Made by a program: the position numbers and the translations under genes
Notes under the pieces: model-generated
Database searches by the model: none
What the model was told of the DNA's origin: nothing
The model's input: the letters and a program-made list of their open reading frames with translations, nothing else
In this document: positions 49,092 to 58,641 of the stretch, in pieces
How the letters are laid out: each line of letters opens with the position of its first letter
Numbering within the stretch: position 1 is the first letter of the stretch
Assembly: GCA_009667805.1 (NCBI GenBank)
Contig: CM019067.1
Coordinates: forward strand, 242,083,721-242,147,720
DNA from: Leptobrachium leishanense
Lineage: Eukaryota; Chordata; Amphibia; Anura; Megophryidae
Direction: 5' to 3'
Length of the DNA stretch: 64,000 nt

Positions 49092-49722
49092 GGCTAATGT
49101 CAGACGAACGCAGTCTGAGTGCACTCTTCGTGAGTGCATAACGACAGACGTACTGACGGAAGATACTGTAGACACCACACGGTACGTGTTTTTTTGACAG
49201 ACGTAGAAAAAAAAAGGGAACTATGGGAAATAAAATGTTGAAAAGGATATGAAAAGCCGTTGTGTGCATCAAGGTGCTGGACGTCGCAAATGCACTGCGT
49301 CTGACATCTCATCACTCACACAGAAAGCTACGCGGACATGGCGTACTCTGAGCGTCCATGGTAGCGGTTTTATGTTCTTGCCTAACTGCATGGAGAGAGC
49401 CTGTGGAGTCATGGGTTCGATCCCAGCGAGCAACCTCTCCAGTAAGTGTCCTTGGGCAAGACACCTAAACGGTACATACTTGCCACCCAGGACATACTTG
49501 AAAACAAGAGAAATCTCAATGTATCCTGCCTGGTAAAATCCTTTCTAAAAAAATAATACTAAAAAAAAAACTTGCGTCCGTTTGCCACATGCGTTGTGCG
49601 TGCGCAGTTCGGTGCGGACACACTTAGTGTGTGGGTCTCTATTGCTCATGATTCTATGCTATGACGGACATTAAATTGTGCGGCAACACGGATGTGAACA
49701 CTGCGTTCGTCTGACATTAGCC
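49092..49722. mobile_element. Harbinger-like MITE, family A copy 8, split by a SINE
   Basis: Starts GGCTAATGTCAGACGAACGC, ends TTCGTCTGACATTAGCC; TAA on both sides (49089-49091 and 49723-49725). It directly follows copy 7. The SINE at 49388-49568 interrupts GCCTAACTTGCGTCC. Confidence 0.85.
49388..49568 (+). mobile_element. tRNA-type SINE (truncated)
   Basis: A Pol III B-box-like GGGTTCGATCCC lies at 49413-49424, followed by GTGTCCTTGGGCAAGACACC and an A-rich end. AACT borders both sides (49384-49387 and 49569-49572). The 3' half (GGACATACTTGAAAA, TCTCAATGTATCCTGCCTGG) also occurs, inverted, at 51810-51890 and 63715-63825. The A box is not clear, so the 5' end is probably lost. Confidence 0.7.
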
Positions 49723-49725
49723 TAA

Positions 49726-50412
49726 AGGAGGTCATAGTGCTGCGGCCAGATCGCCTTCGAATTGCTAACGGGTTAAAAAACCTGTTAGCGCACGTTAGCA
49801 CTCGTTAATTAGCGATTCGTAGCGTGAGTTTACTGTACTTTGCGCTTCCCATGTTAGGTATATGGAGCGCAAAGTGCAAGCGCAGAGTAACTAGCGTTAC
49901 GATCATTTGGTCCTACTAACGTTAGTTTCTAAGAGCTGGCGCAAACTATAAAGTTACCACCAGCTCAGAGATGTAGGTAATGGATTGCACTGCTGCAGAA
50001 TCCATTACCTGCAGCTCAAAACCCACCCAAAAATCACATACTCACCTCTCATCCCACGGCGAGAACGGCGGCCCGATCCGCTGCTTCTGGCTGCTGGGAG
50101 CAGAGGTAGACTGGGGGAAGAAAGTCCTCTGTCTCCCTCCGTGGTCACTCTGTCGAACAGCAGGATCTTGCCTTTCCAGCAGGAGAAGCCTCCATGGAGT
50201 CCTATGGATTCCATGGAGCAGATTCTGGGGACGGCGCATTAGCTCTGCCCCCAGCATTCGCAGGCCTAGCAGCTGTGATGGGGCAGACTTCCAGACTCAG
50301 CGCCTGCCCCATAATCTGCTTGTGAAACTGGGACGTTAAGGGGAAATTAGTGATCGCAAATTTTTCCCCTTAGAATCCCGATTTTTAGCGAGTGGCACGC
50401 AATAGTCCCTAA
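49726..50412. mobile_element. GC-rich MITE related to family C
   Basis: GCTAACGGGTTAAAAAACC near the left, AGCTCAGAGATGTAGG, CATCCCACGGCGAGAACGG, TGGAGTCCTATGGATTCC and GCGAGTGGCACGCAATAGTC at the right. Interior shared with 31.9 and 61.3 kb. 47624-47669 (GGGGCTCTATCACC...) may be its displaced left end, separated by MITE copies 7 and 8. Confidence 0.55.
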
Positions 50413-50640
50413 GGTCAGCTGCACCTAGTGTAAACCAAGCAACTAAATTGCACAGGAGAAAAATGAGAAAAGAGATAATGCATTTCACCACTTCAGAGGT
50501 GCACCTCTCCCCATAGATGTACTGTGCTCCCCTTCAGGTCTCTTTCGGAATCCAGGATAGGGGTCCTCGGTGTGTAGCATGCTGCAAGGGTTTTTAAATA
50601 AATCTTCAGACTTTATTAGATTTATAAGATTTATATTGTC

Positions 50641-51163
50641 TTGCTTATAAATAAAAGCAAGACTGACGACTTAATTCAAGACTCTCTGAGTGTGCTTCTC
50701 TCTGGGAATTACTATATTAGTCCCTCTGCAAACTGTGCCAACATATATATGTGTCAGCAGCACTGCCCGGCACAATACCACCACATATACAGCATCAAGG
50801 GCTCGTACCTCTGCACGTTTGCCAATGTAGTGTACATGATCCAGTGCATGGCCTGTAAAAAGGGCTGCTATAGTAAACAGAATCTCAGGATGAATCTGCA
50901 CAGACACTTCATCAAGAGCCATGAGGAAAATAAATATTGTACCCCGGTGGGTACTTCACTTTAATCTTACACGCCACTCCATCCAAAACCACAGGATTAA
51001 AATCCTTAAAGACTCTCATGTACATAGGACATTCAAATTAAAAATGATCACATATTTTAACACTATAAAGGAGGGACTCAATGTAGACTCTGACTTTTTA
51101 AATCACTATTGTCACATAACATTCAGCATTGTACCTGGTTTATGTGTTTGTTTGTTTTTTTAG
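50641..51163 (+). pseudogene. Penelope-like element GIY-YIG endonuclease relic
   Basis: Two overlapping plus-strand frames (50641-50964 and 50921-51163) together resemble the C-terminal GIY-YIG nuclease of Penelope-like retroelements. Frame 1: CX6C-type cysteines (NCANIYMCQQHC, 31-42), FANVVYMIQC (60-69) equivalent to the first GIY motif, LRMNLHRHFIKSH (82-94). Frame 2: HFNLTRHSIQNHRIKIL and NTIKEGLNVDSDFLNHY, the typical ending. A frameshift near 50955 separates them, and the second motif (YIG/YVG) is degenerate (YSK at 77-79). No reverse transcriptase upstream. Dead fragment; its original role would be nicking target DNA. Confidence 0.7.
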
Positions 51164-51184
51164 AAGTTGTCTCATTGACTTCTT

Positions 51185-51300
51185 CCTCTTCAGTAGGGAT
51201 GAGCTGTTCAGTTCGATCGGTTCAGAGTTCGATTCGAACATTGGCCATTCGAAAGTTCGCGAACATCAAATTTTTTGGGATGTTCGCTGAAAGTTCGAAA
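51185..51300. mobile_element. hAT-type end fragment (TAGGGATGAGC)
   Basis: TAGGGATGAGCTGTTCAGTT followed by TTCGA-rich sequence. A near copy in inverted orientation ends at 55558, and both are bordered by the same ~14 bp (TTCTTCCTCTTCAG / its complement), so they were copied as part of a larger unit. Confidence 0.5.
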
Positions 51301-51934
51301 AAAAAAATAGTTTTTTTTTTAAAAAAAATGCTTAAAAAATTCTAAAAAAATCTAAAAATAAAGAGACTCTTTACTGCAGAATATTATAAGCTATGGTTTA
51401 TTAGATATTGAATTAAAACAGGAATATTTTTAACATTGAAGCCTATGGGATAAAACATTCTTGTTGCTAAAACATCAGGCAGACAAAGCCCTCTAATCAG
51501 GCACTGTAGAGGGGAGCCCGCCGGAGCCTCCCTCCCAAGGACCCCATGAGGAGCATGCGGCCGCAAGATTACAGAGCTGCGACTGTGCGGGCTGGCCAGC
51601 CGGGTGCATGTGGCAGAGAGGTGGTGCAGGGACTCCAGGGAGGGAGCCACGGCAGACCCCCCTTCCCACAACCAGGATCCAGGGAGCCCCCACTGACCAC
51701 CTGGCTAATGTAAGGCCAGTGGTGTATTTTGGCCTAGGCCGGCACTTTACAGGGGGCAGCGGCCAGCACCGGGTGGCCCCACCCCTAAACCAAATTTTTT
51801 TTTTTTTTTTTTACTTTTGCGATGTATTTTACCAGGAAGGATACATTGAGATTTCACTAATTTTCAAGTATGTCCTGGGTAGGCAAGGCCTAGGCTTTCA
51901 CTTTCCAGGGGGCAGCAAATAACCTCACCACTAA

Positions 51935-52788
51935 GGCTAGGGTCAGACTAACGCATTTTCCCTTTGTCTGTGAAAAAGTGCGTTCGAACGAATGGACGCT
52001 TTTTTCACGGAATACGCGATAGCGGTCATACGATGCGCATTTTCATCCGTAATTCTGTACGGATCATCAATAAAACACTTTTTGCGTCTGTACGTTATGT
52101 TGGCCGGACATTAGCAGCGTCTGACGTCTCCTAATCACGCACACACGCCGCTAGCGGACGCAGCGCACTCTGTACGTCAGTACTAGCGGTATCACATTCT
52201 CGAAAAAATGCGTTCGTTTGCCACTTGCGTTGCGCGGCCGCACTTTTGTGCGGCCGTTATTCGTATGCTGCCCGGCATTGGACGCCATTTGCTGCTAGCA
52301 CGGCCGTGATTTAGGCTAGGGTCAGACGAAAGCATTTTTCCCCGCGAACGTGAAAAAGTGCGTCCGAACACATTGACGTATTTTTTCACGGAATGCGCAA
52401 AAACGGTCAGACGACACGCATTTTCGGGCGTGATTTTGTACGGATCGTCAATAAAACTCTTTTTGCGTCTGGACGCTATGTAGGCTGGACATTAGCAGTG
52501 TCTGACATCTCCTAATCACGCACACACGCCGCTATGCCGCAGCTGCGCACTCAGTACGTCAGTACTAGCGGTTCAGCGTTCTCAAAAAAATGCGTTCAAA
52601 TTCCACTTGCGTTGCGCGGCCGGACTTTTGTGCGGCCGTACATCGTATAATGTCCGTCATTGCCCGTCATCTGCTGCTAGTGCGGCCGTAATTATGTGCG
52701 CCAGAACGCACGTTAAAAGTGCGCTGGTCTGACCCCAGCCTTAGTGCTGCTAAACGCACGTTAATACTGCGTTAGTCTGACCCTAGCC
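51935..52788. mobile_element. Harbinger-like MITE, family A copy 9 (outer of a nested pair)
   Basis: Ends GGCTAGGGTCAGACTAACGC and GCGTTAGTCTGACCCTAGCC with TAA on both sides (51932-51934 and 52789-52791). The unoccupied version of the site, CACCACTAATTGGGTTACTC, is at 63855-63874, which confirms the TAA target. Copy 10 is inserted near its right end. Confidence 0.92.
52314..52740. mobile_element. Harbinger-like MITE, family A copy 10 (inner)
   Basis: Ends GGCTAGGGTCAGACGAAAGC and GGTCTGACCCCAGCC, TTA on both sides (52311-52313 and 52741-52743). It entered TTA in GTGATTTAGTGCTGC of the outer copy. Both belong to the same sub-type. Confidence 0.92.
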
Positions 52789-52791
52789 TAA

Positions 52792-53395
52792 ATGGGTTAC
52801 TCACAGAGCACCGAAATGACGCCAACATTTTGTGTCTGTAGTTCCCTGCACTTCGGGGAATAAAATTTCCCCACCTTGCAGTGAATTCACCATTCACTGC
52901 AGGGTCCCCAAAGTGCATGTAGTCGGCCTCTGAATGCTGCCACCGCAAACCCGTGGCCTGCTGTAACTACTGAACGAAAATGTCTGGAATTTACATTTAC
53001 GATCCTATGATTGATAATAAAAAGTTCTGTTACAGAAAAAAGAAAAACCGCTATAAAAAAAGGGGGGGAAATTTTGCCCAAAAAAATCAGAAAAATGACA
53101 AAAAGGTACAAAAAAAAATCAATAAAGACTTTTTACTGCAGATTAAAATAATAAATGGTTTATTAGATACTGCATAAAAACTGGAATATTTTTAACATTG
53201 AAACCTATGGGGTTTGACTGAATAAACCTGCTGATTGAAACCACCGAAAATCAGGGCATTTCACTGCCATTTCTCTGCTGTTTGGTGTTCTCTGAATAGA
53301 TTAACCATTACTTCTCTATGAGGATTTGCACTGCCTTCAAACAGCACCGTACTTGCTGGCAGTTCGCCAAACTTGTGTGTGAGCATATCACAGAG
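52792..53395. mobile_element. Family-B-related segment
   Basis: GGGTTACTCACAGAGCACCG, GCACTTCGGGGAATAAAATT, TTTTTAACATTGAAACCTAT and TGTTCTCTGAATAG match the interior of the long family B elements. The first ~140 bp recur at 63864-64000. Termini not resolved. Confidence 0.6.
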
Positions 53396-53731
53396 CAGTG
53401 GTGTACTTAGGGGAGTGGCGGGGGCGGGCCGCCCCATGTACCAGTGATTATTGGGGTGTCATTAGGAGGTACTATGAGGTGCCACTGTCACTGTGTGTAA
53501 GCTTTGAGCTGTGTTCTCAAACAACGAGCAGCGGAGCAGGGCGTTTGCATACGGAATAAAATCGAATGGAATAAAAATCCCCCTCTCCTCCCTCCATAGC
53601 TCCTCCCCTGCCCCGCAGCAGCTCTAGGAGAGGGGAGGGGGATGTGATTTGTGTGCAGAGAGAGAAGATGACAGTAAACGGCAGGTAAAGGGGGGGGTGG
53701 TATCAGCAGAATATGAAGCCCTGTCTGCTTA

Positions 53732-54177
53732 GGCTAGGGTCAGACGAGCGCAGTTATCACGTCCGTGTTGCCGCACATTTGTACGTCCATGGCAGCATAG
53801 CATTCTGACCAATGGAGCCCCACACACGAAGTACGTCCGCACACGAAGTGCGGATGCATGGCGGACGCGGCAAATGGACACAGGTTAGGCAAGAACGTAA
53901 TACTGCTAGAACGGATGTGCGGAGTGCGCCACGTCTGCAACGTCCGTGTAGCTTTGTGTGTGAGTGATGAAACGAGGTCAGATGGACTGCATTTATACGT
54001 CCAGCATTTTTGACGAACAGAATGTCTTTTCATTTTAATTTATTTTCCCTGCTACATCAGTCAAAAAATCCGTCAGTGAAAAAAATGGACTGTGTGGCCA
54101 CTACCTTGTTGTCAGTAAGTACGTCCGTACTGCACGGACGCAAAGTCCATACAAAATGCGCTCATCTGACCCTAGCC
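53732..54177. mobile_element. Harbinger-like MITE, family A copy 11
   Basis: Ends GGCTAGGGTCAGACGAGCGC and GCGCTCATCTGACCCTAGCC, TTA on both sides (53729-53731 and 54178-54180). Contains CACACGAAGTACGTCCGC and AGGCAAGAACGTAATACTGC. Confidence 0.9.
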
Positions 54178-54258
54178 TTACTGCTGTTTAAAGTGGACCT
54201 TTCCTTAACCAGCACTGCAGTGATAGAAATTTGTCATTGAGCTGCCTGGCTCCTGGTG

Positions 54259-54356
54259 AGGCTGCGTGCGTGCAGGTCATGCGGTCCGGCCAGTCAGGTG
54301 GTACTGAGTCTCAGTACCACCTGACTGGCTGAACCACGTGACACGCACGCAGCTGC
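54259..54356. repeat. Palindrome (~48-bp arms) shared with 42.1 kb
   Basis: GGTGGTACTGAG and CTCAGTACCACC meet with almost no loop near 54309. The sequence parallels the core of 42000-42261 (CAGGTGGTAC, CACCTGATTAG/CACCTGACTGG, CCACGTGAC). Confidence 0.82.
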
Positions 54357-54515
54357 CTGCCCTTTCGTTAACGCGGACTCTAGCTCTATTCTGGACTGAA
54401 CACCCATCAGGAAGGGAATCAAAGCCACGGTGCACCCTCTGGCAGTGGCACCCCACTGCTGACAAGATGGCTCCACGCACAGGCACAGCCGCGATCCTAA
54501 CGTGGCCTGGAGGGA

Positions 54516-55322
54516 TGTTACATCCTCAGCCCCTGCTGTGCCCCCTGGGGGGTCTGGGCAAGAAAGACACCGCTGGCTGGTCGGATGCCAGCACTTTCTG
54601 CTGGCAGATCAGCATCTGAGGGGGCGGAGTCAGGTGTGGTTACCAGGAGCCACAGGCTTTAAAACAGGGCTCTAGGAATGGCCTCATTGCCCTGTTGTGG
54701 AGTTATTCACGCAACGCTACTTCTAATATCTATTTGACTTTACTGTTGACGACCCTGCTTGTATGAGATCCCTTCTCCTGTTATTTAACCCTGCTTGGCT
54801 TAGACTACTCTCTCTATCGTGTTTATTACACTGTATCACTTGTTTTAGTGATTCAACCCCCTGCTGGTTGCTGGGTTGATCACTTGCTGTTTTGGGTTCT
54901 ATCCCTTCACGTTTAGGGGTATCGTTTGCAACCCTCCGGGGTCCTTTTTCCCAGGTTACAACTTATGTTTATGGTTTTGCTAAGACCACGATAACAATCT
55001 ATTGTTTATTTCTGTTTTATGTTTTCTGCATCTGACTGCCCTGCACCTTGAATACTTCACGGACTGTCATTTCACGTCTGCTGTTTCTGAATGTGCCCTA
55101 GGTAATCTGTTGGTCTCGAAACCTTCAGAGCTTAGAGAAAATTCAGTTCGTCCTTATTTGTACCAAAACGATTGGTTTCTGCATCTGACTGCCCTGCACC
55201 TTGAATACTTCACGGACTGTCATTCCACGTCTGCTGTTTCTGAATGTGTCCTAGGTAATCTGTTGGTCTCAACCTTCAGAGCTTAGAGACAATTCAGTTA
55301 GTCCTTGTGTCTCCTTGTTACA
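54516..55322 (+). mobile_element. LTR (TGTTACATCC...TTGTTACA) with internal duplication
   Basis: Starts TGTTACATCCTCAGCCCCTG and ends CTCCTTGTTACA. Shares GGGGTCTGGGCAAG, AGGCTTTAAAACAGGG and TTGGTCTCGAAACCTT with the minus-strand LTR at 58642-59579. A ~115-bp direct repeat (TTCTGCATCTGACTGCCCTG at 55025 and 55176) lies in its 3' part. GGAGGGA just before it could be a polypurine remnant. No TSD visible. The 94-aa frame at 55002-55286 reads through the duplication and is not a gene. Confidence 0.6.
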
Positions 55323-55589
55323 GTCTGTAGTTTATAAACCTTTTTGTATGATTCAAGCAGATACTTCTGTCCTCAAAGATCCCAACTCCGCTACTCTTGG
55401 GTAAGCGATATAGCTACCGTTACAAGGGACCTCCTGCTGAGTCCGTACACAGTCCCTGCTGACTCTGCACACAGCCCTACCACGGACGGAGGCTGGTAAA
55501 TATAGAATAAATAATTGCTGTGTGAAATCGAACTCCGAACCGAACAGCTCATCCCTACTGAAGAGGAAGAAATGCTCATATTCACTCGG

Positions 55590-56160
55590 TTTGCTGGGAG
55601 TTTTATTGCAGTGGATTCTGATGCACTCATACACACCGCACATTGCATTGCTGGGAGTTTTATTGCTGTGGATTCTGATATGCTGACACACACCACACAT
55701 TGCATTGCTGGGAGTTTTATTGCAGTGGATTCTGATGCACTCATACACCCTGCACATTGCATTGCTGGGAGTTTTATTGTAGTGGATTCTGATGCACTCA
55801 TACACACCGCACATTGCATTGCTGGGAGTTTTATTGCTGTGGATTCTGATATGCTGACACACACACCGCACATTGCATTGCTGGGAGTTTTATTGTTGTG
55901 GATTCTGATACACTCATACACACTGCACATTGCATTGCTGGGAGTTTTATTGCTGTGGATTCTGTGATACACACTGCATATTACTGTGAGTTTTATTGCC
56001 CTGGAGCTCTGGGATACGCTCATACACACTGCACATTACTGTGAGTTTTATTGCTGTGCAGTTCTGATATGCTCATACACAGTGCCCATTTCTGTGGGTT
56101 TTATTGCTGTGCAGCTCTGATACGCTCATGTGCAGTGCATGTTTCTGTGGATTTTATTGT
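55590..56160. repeat. Minisatellite, ~58-bp GGGAGTTTTATTGC unit
   Basis: About nine units of GCTGGGAGTTTTATTGCAGT, GGATTCTGATGCACTCATAC and ACACCGCACATTGCATT. Left units read GATTCTGAT, right ones grade into GAGCTCTG as at 7.5 and 62.7 kb. The 150-, 172- and 212-aa frames (55353-56029) are translations of the array. Confidence 0.92.
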
Positions 56161-56620
56161 TCAACCAATTAGAGCGGCTGTGATCCAGTATACTTGACAT
56201 GCGTGGCTGTTCTTTGTAAAAATGCTTGAATTTAAACATTTCATAATTTTATTTATCTCAATAGATACATTTGAAATGGTATACAAAATATACAAGTAGG
56301 CACTTGGTATCCACTTTTATTATAAAGAGAGGAAAAGGCGGAGCTCTAAGAGAAAAAGGTGAAGCTTAAAGAGGAACGGTGGGTATTAACCAGGAAGAAG
56401 TGCGCCCTTGACAGGAAGGGATGCCTCAAATTTAAATTAGGGGGTGCAAGAGTTTAGTCAGGCCTAGGGCAGCACAAAACCTAAATACACCACTGGGTAA
56501 GGCGACACATTTTTTAAAAAAAATAAAATCCGAGGACATTTTTAAATGTCCCCAGCAACATAAAATAATTTTTTTTTTCTTTCTAATACTCACCTGATTC
56601 CTGGATGCACAAACTGTAGA

Positions 56621-57034
56621 GGTGCTGCCCGGCAGTGTGCGGAATCATATGCTGCATTAATTATACTGTAAGGCTGGGTTCACACCTGCGTTTTTTTTAC
56701 GCGCGCAATACATGCGGTTTTTAACACGCGTATCGCGCAAATGGAAAAAACCTGCGAATGCGCACTGCAGCGCGTTCACGGCGATAGACTGCAGAGTGAA
56801 CGCGCTGCAATACGCCCCAAAGAAGCTCCTGTACTTCTTTGGGCGTAGTACGTTTTACAGCGCGTTCCTGCGCGCTGTAAAACGCCCAGGTATGAACGGG
56901 TCCCATAGCAAATAATGGGATTTCCCTGTTTATGCGTTTACAGTGTGCAGGAATGCACTGTAAAATGCTTAGGTGTGAACCGGGCCTTAAGGTGCTGCCA
57001 GGCAGTGTGAGGATTCATATGCTGCATTAATTAT
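56621..57034. mobile_element. Harbinger-like MITE between ~44-bp direct repeats
   Basis: The element 56672-56986 has inverted ends GGCTGGGTTCACACCTGCG and TAGGTGTGAACCGGGCC, TAA before and TTA after. Its interior folds back around AAAGAAGCTCCTGTACTTCTTT. On each side stands a near-identical ~44-bp stretch (GGTGCTGCCCGGCAGTGTGC at 56621, GGTGCTGCCAGGCAGTGTGA at 56991, both ending CATATGCTGCATTAATTAT). Confidence 0.78.
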
Positions 57035-57390
57035 TCTTCTTACAAATTTGGTTACTTAACCCGTTTGCGTTGGATTGTAATAATGTGACATCCAGGGCCC
57101 CGGGTGGCGATCGGGGGGGCCCCGGACGCATGGTGCATGAATGCCAGGCGCTCCGGCGCCTTCCGGCGCAGCTGTGAGTGATCAGGGGACAGGATGCGGC
57201 GTGATGACGCAGAGCCGCCGGGACTGGTGTGCGCCAATTCTCACCATATACAGTAGCGCAGTACTAGTGCCTAAACATTGTTGAGCTGGTTTTGTTATAA
57301 CAACTATTCTCGCTCTGTGCCCCTGTCTGGTATATTCCGCTGCTTGTTACTGCTGGTGCGCTTCCATCCTGCCATACACTATAGCGCAGT

Positions 57391-57664
57391 AATATTTGGG
57401 TGCACTGCCACTGACGCCTATACCAGATTCATATCATTTTAATATTGGACCGCAGGGTCCAACCCTGCACTCTTCCACAATACCTCAAAAGGGTTACGGT
57501 GTGAAGGCACTTGCTGCCACCAAAGGCACAATATTTGGGTGCACTGACACCTGTACCATATTCATATCATTTTAATATTGGACAGCAGGGTCCAACCCTG
57601 CACTCTTCCACAATACCACAGAAGGGTTATGGTGTGACGGCACTGTTGCCGACACTAAAGGCCC
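57391..57664. repeat. Two tandem copies of a ~139-bp unit
   Basis: AATATTTGGGTGCACTG at 57391 and 57530; both are followed by ATTCATATCATTTTAATATTGG and AACCCTGCACTCTTCCACAA. Divergence is a few per cent with small indels. Confidence 0.88.
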
Positions 57665-58159
57665 AATTTTAACGCACCTATTGTTACTTTCATCCAAAGC
57701 CTGCATAAGTTTCACCATAATTTAGCCAAAAAAATCACTAAACTTGTTCTGTGTGTCCTAAAATGTCTCCTCTTTTCATACAGACTGCCGCCTCAAGCAT
57801 TTGTTTATGAATAGATTAAAGGAAAACCGTTTACCGTCATTTGAAATGTAATTTTTTTGTCTTTAAATGTTTCTATACATCCTACAAATCCGCCACTTCA
57901 CGTGCACCTGGGGACCTCCTAGGCACGATATTTGAAGGAATTTTTCGTTTTTATTTTTAACCCTTGTTTCATGGAAAACTCACTGTTCCTTTAAAAATGT
58001 TTTTTTTTTTACTTTTTGCCCTTGTTTCCTGTCCCCCAGAGCACTACCTGGACCCCCATACACCTTTTATGGCAAATATCTTGCATATATGTCCTCTTGG
58101 AGGGCACTCTAAAAATCGAACTTTCGAGTCCCATTGACTTGCATTGAGTTTGGTATACT

Positions 58160-58507
58160 CTGCTGTATTTTTTTTTTTGTGCTGGTGTATTTCGTTTCGA
58201 CCAGGACATTCAGATTTGACATTAACACCAGCTTCGCAGAAACGGTAAAATTATGCGCGCAAACGTGGTTCGTACGAATTTGCGCATCGATTGTAATACC
58301 ATCCGCGTTTCTGCGCACAAACGCATTTGCGCTCACAATGTTAAGTATAGGATGAGCGAAGTATCGTACGCTCGCGCGGCTTCACCCGCGGTAGACGAAA
58401 ACACACATTTGTTGCGCATAGATTGTAATATGACGTTGTGCGCAAATGGTTTTGCCCCTCGCGTTAATGCGTTTTTGCGCACGCGTTAGTTTTTGCGCGA
58501 AGAATGT
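58160..58507 (-). mobile_element. MITE family C, truncated inverted copy
   Basis: Read on the minus strand, CTTCGCGCAAAAACTAACGC, GCAAAAACGCATTAACGCGA and TGTGAGCGCAAATGCGTTTG follow 26790-27150. The GGGCCCTATTAC start has decayed and the second half is missing. Confidence 0.8.
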
Positions 58508-58641
58508 ATCTGTAAGAATCTGTTGAAGCCGTCAGACGCTCGTGTTTTGATCTCTATGTGAGTGACATAAGTATGTTAGTGCTGTCTTTGTGCCATATGA
58601 GGTGCTGCCATGTGAATGTGTTTGAATTGTCAGTGACATAT

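Larger units (their letters stand above)
51717..56495. mobile_element. Probable composite hAT element filled with nested insertions
   Basis: The left end CAGTGGTGTATTTTGGCC and the right end CCTAAATACACCACTG are inverted; flanking 8-mers TGTAAGGC (51709-51716) and GGTAAGGC (56496-56503) match at seven positions. Between them lie a SINE 3' part, two nested Harbinger-like MITEs, a family-B-like segment, a further hAT-like end (53396), another MITE, an LTR and a minisatellite. If the 7/8 match is chance, these are independent pieces. Confidence 0.55.

Noticed and set aside
49413..49424. A functional tRNA gene around GGGTTCGATCCC
   Set aside because: Only the B-box-like part is present; no acceptor stem or cloverleaf could be built, and the context is a SINE with an A-rich tail.
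50921..51163. A separate small host gene
   Set aside because: It is the frameshifted continuation of the Penelope-like relic, not an independent gene.
55353..56029. 172- and 212-aa minus-strand frames with repeated SESTAIKLPAMQC
   Set aside because: Translation of the 58-bp minisatellite; frames on the opposite strand are equally open.
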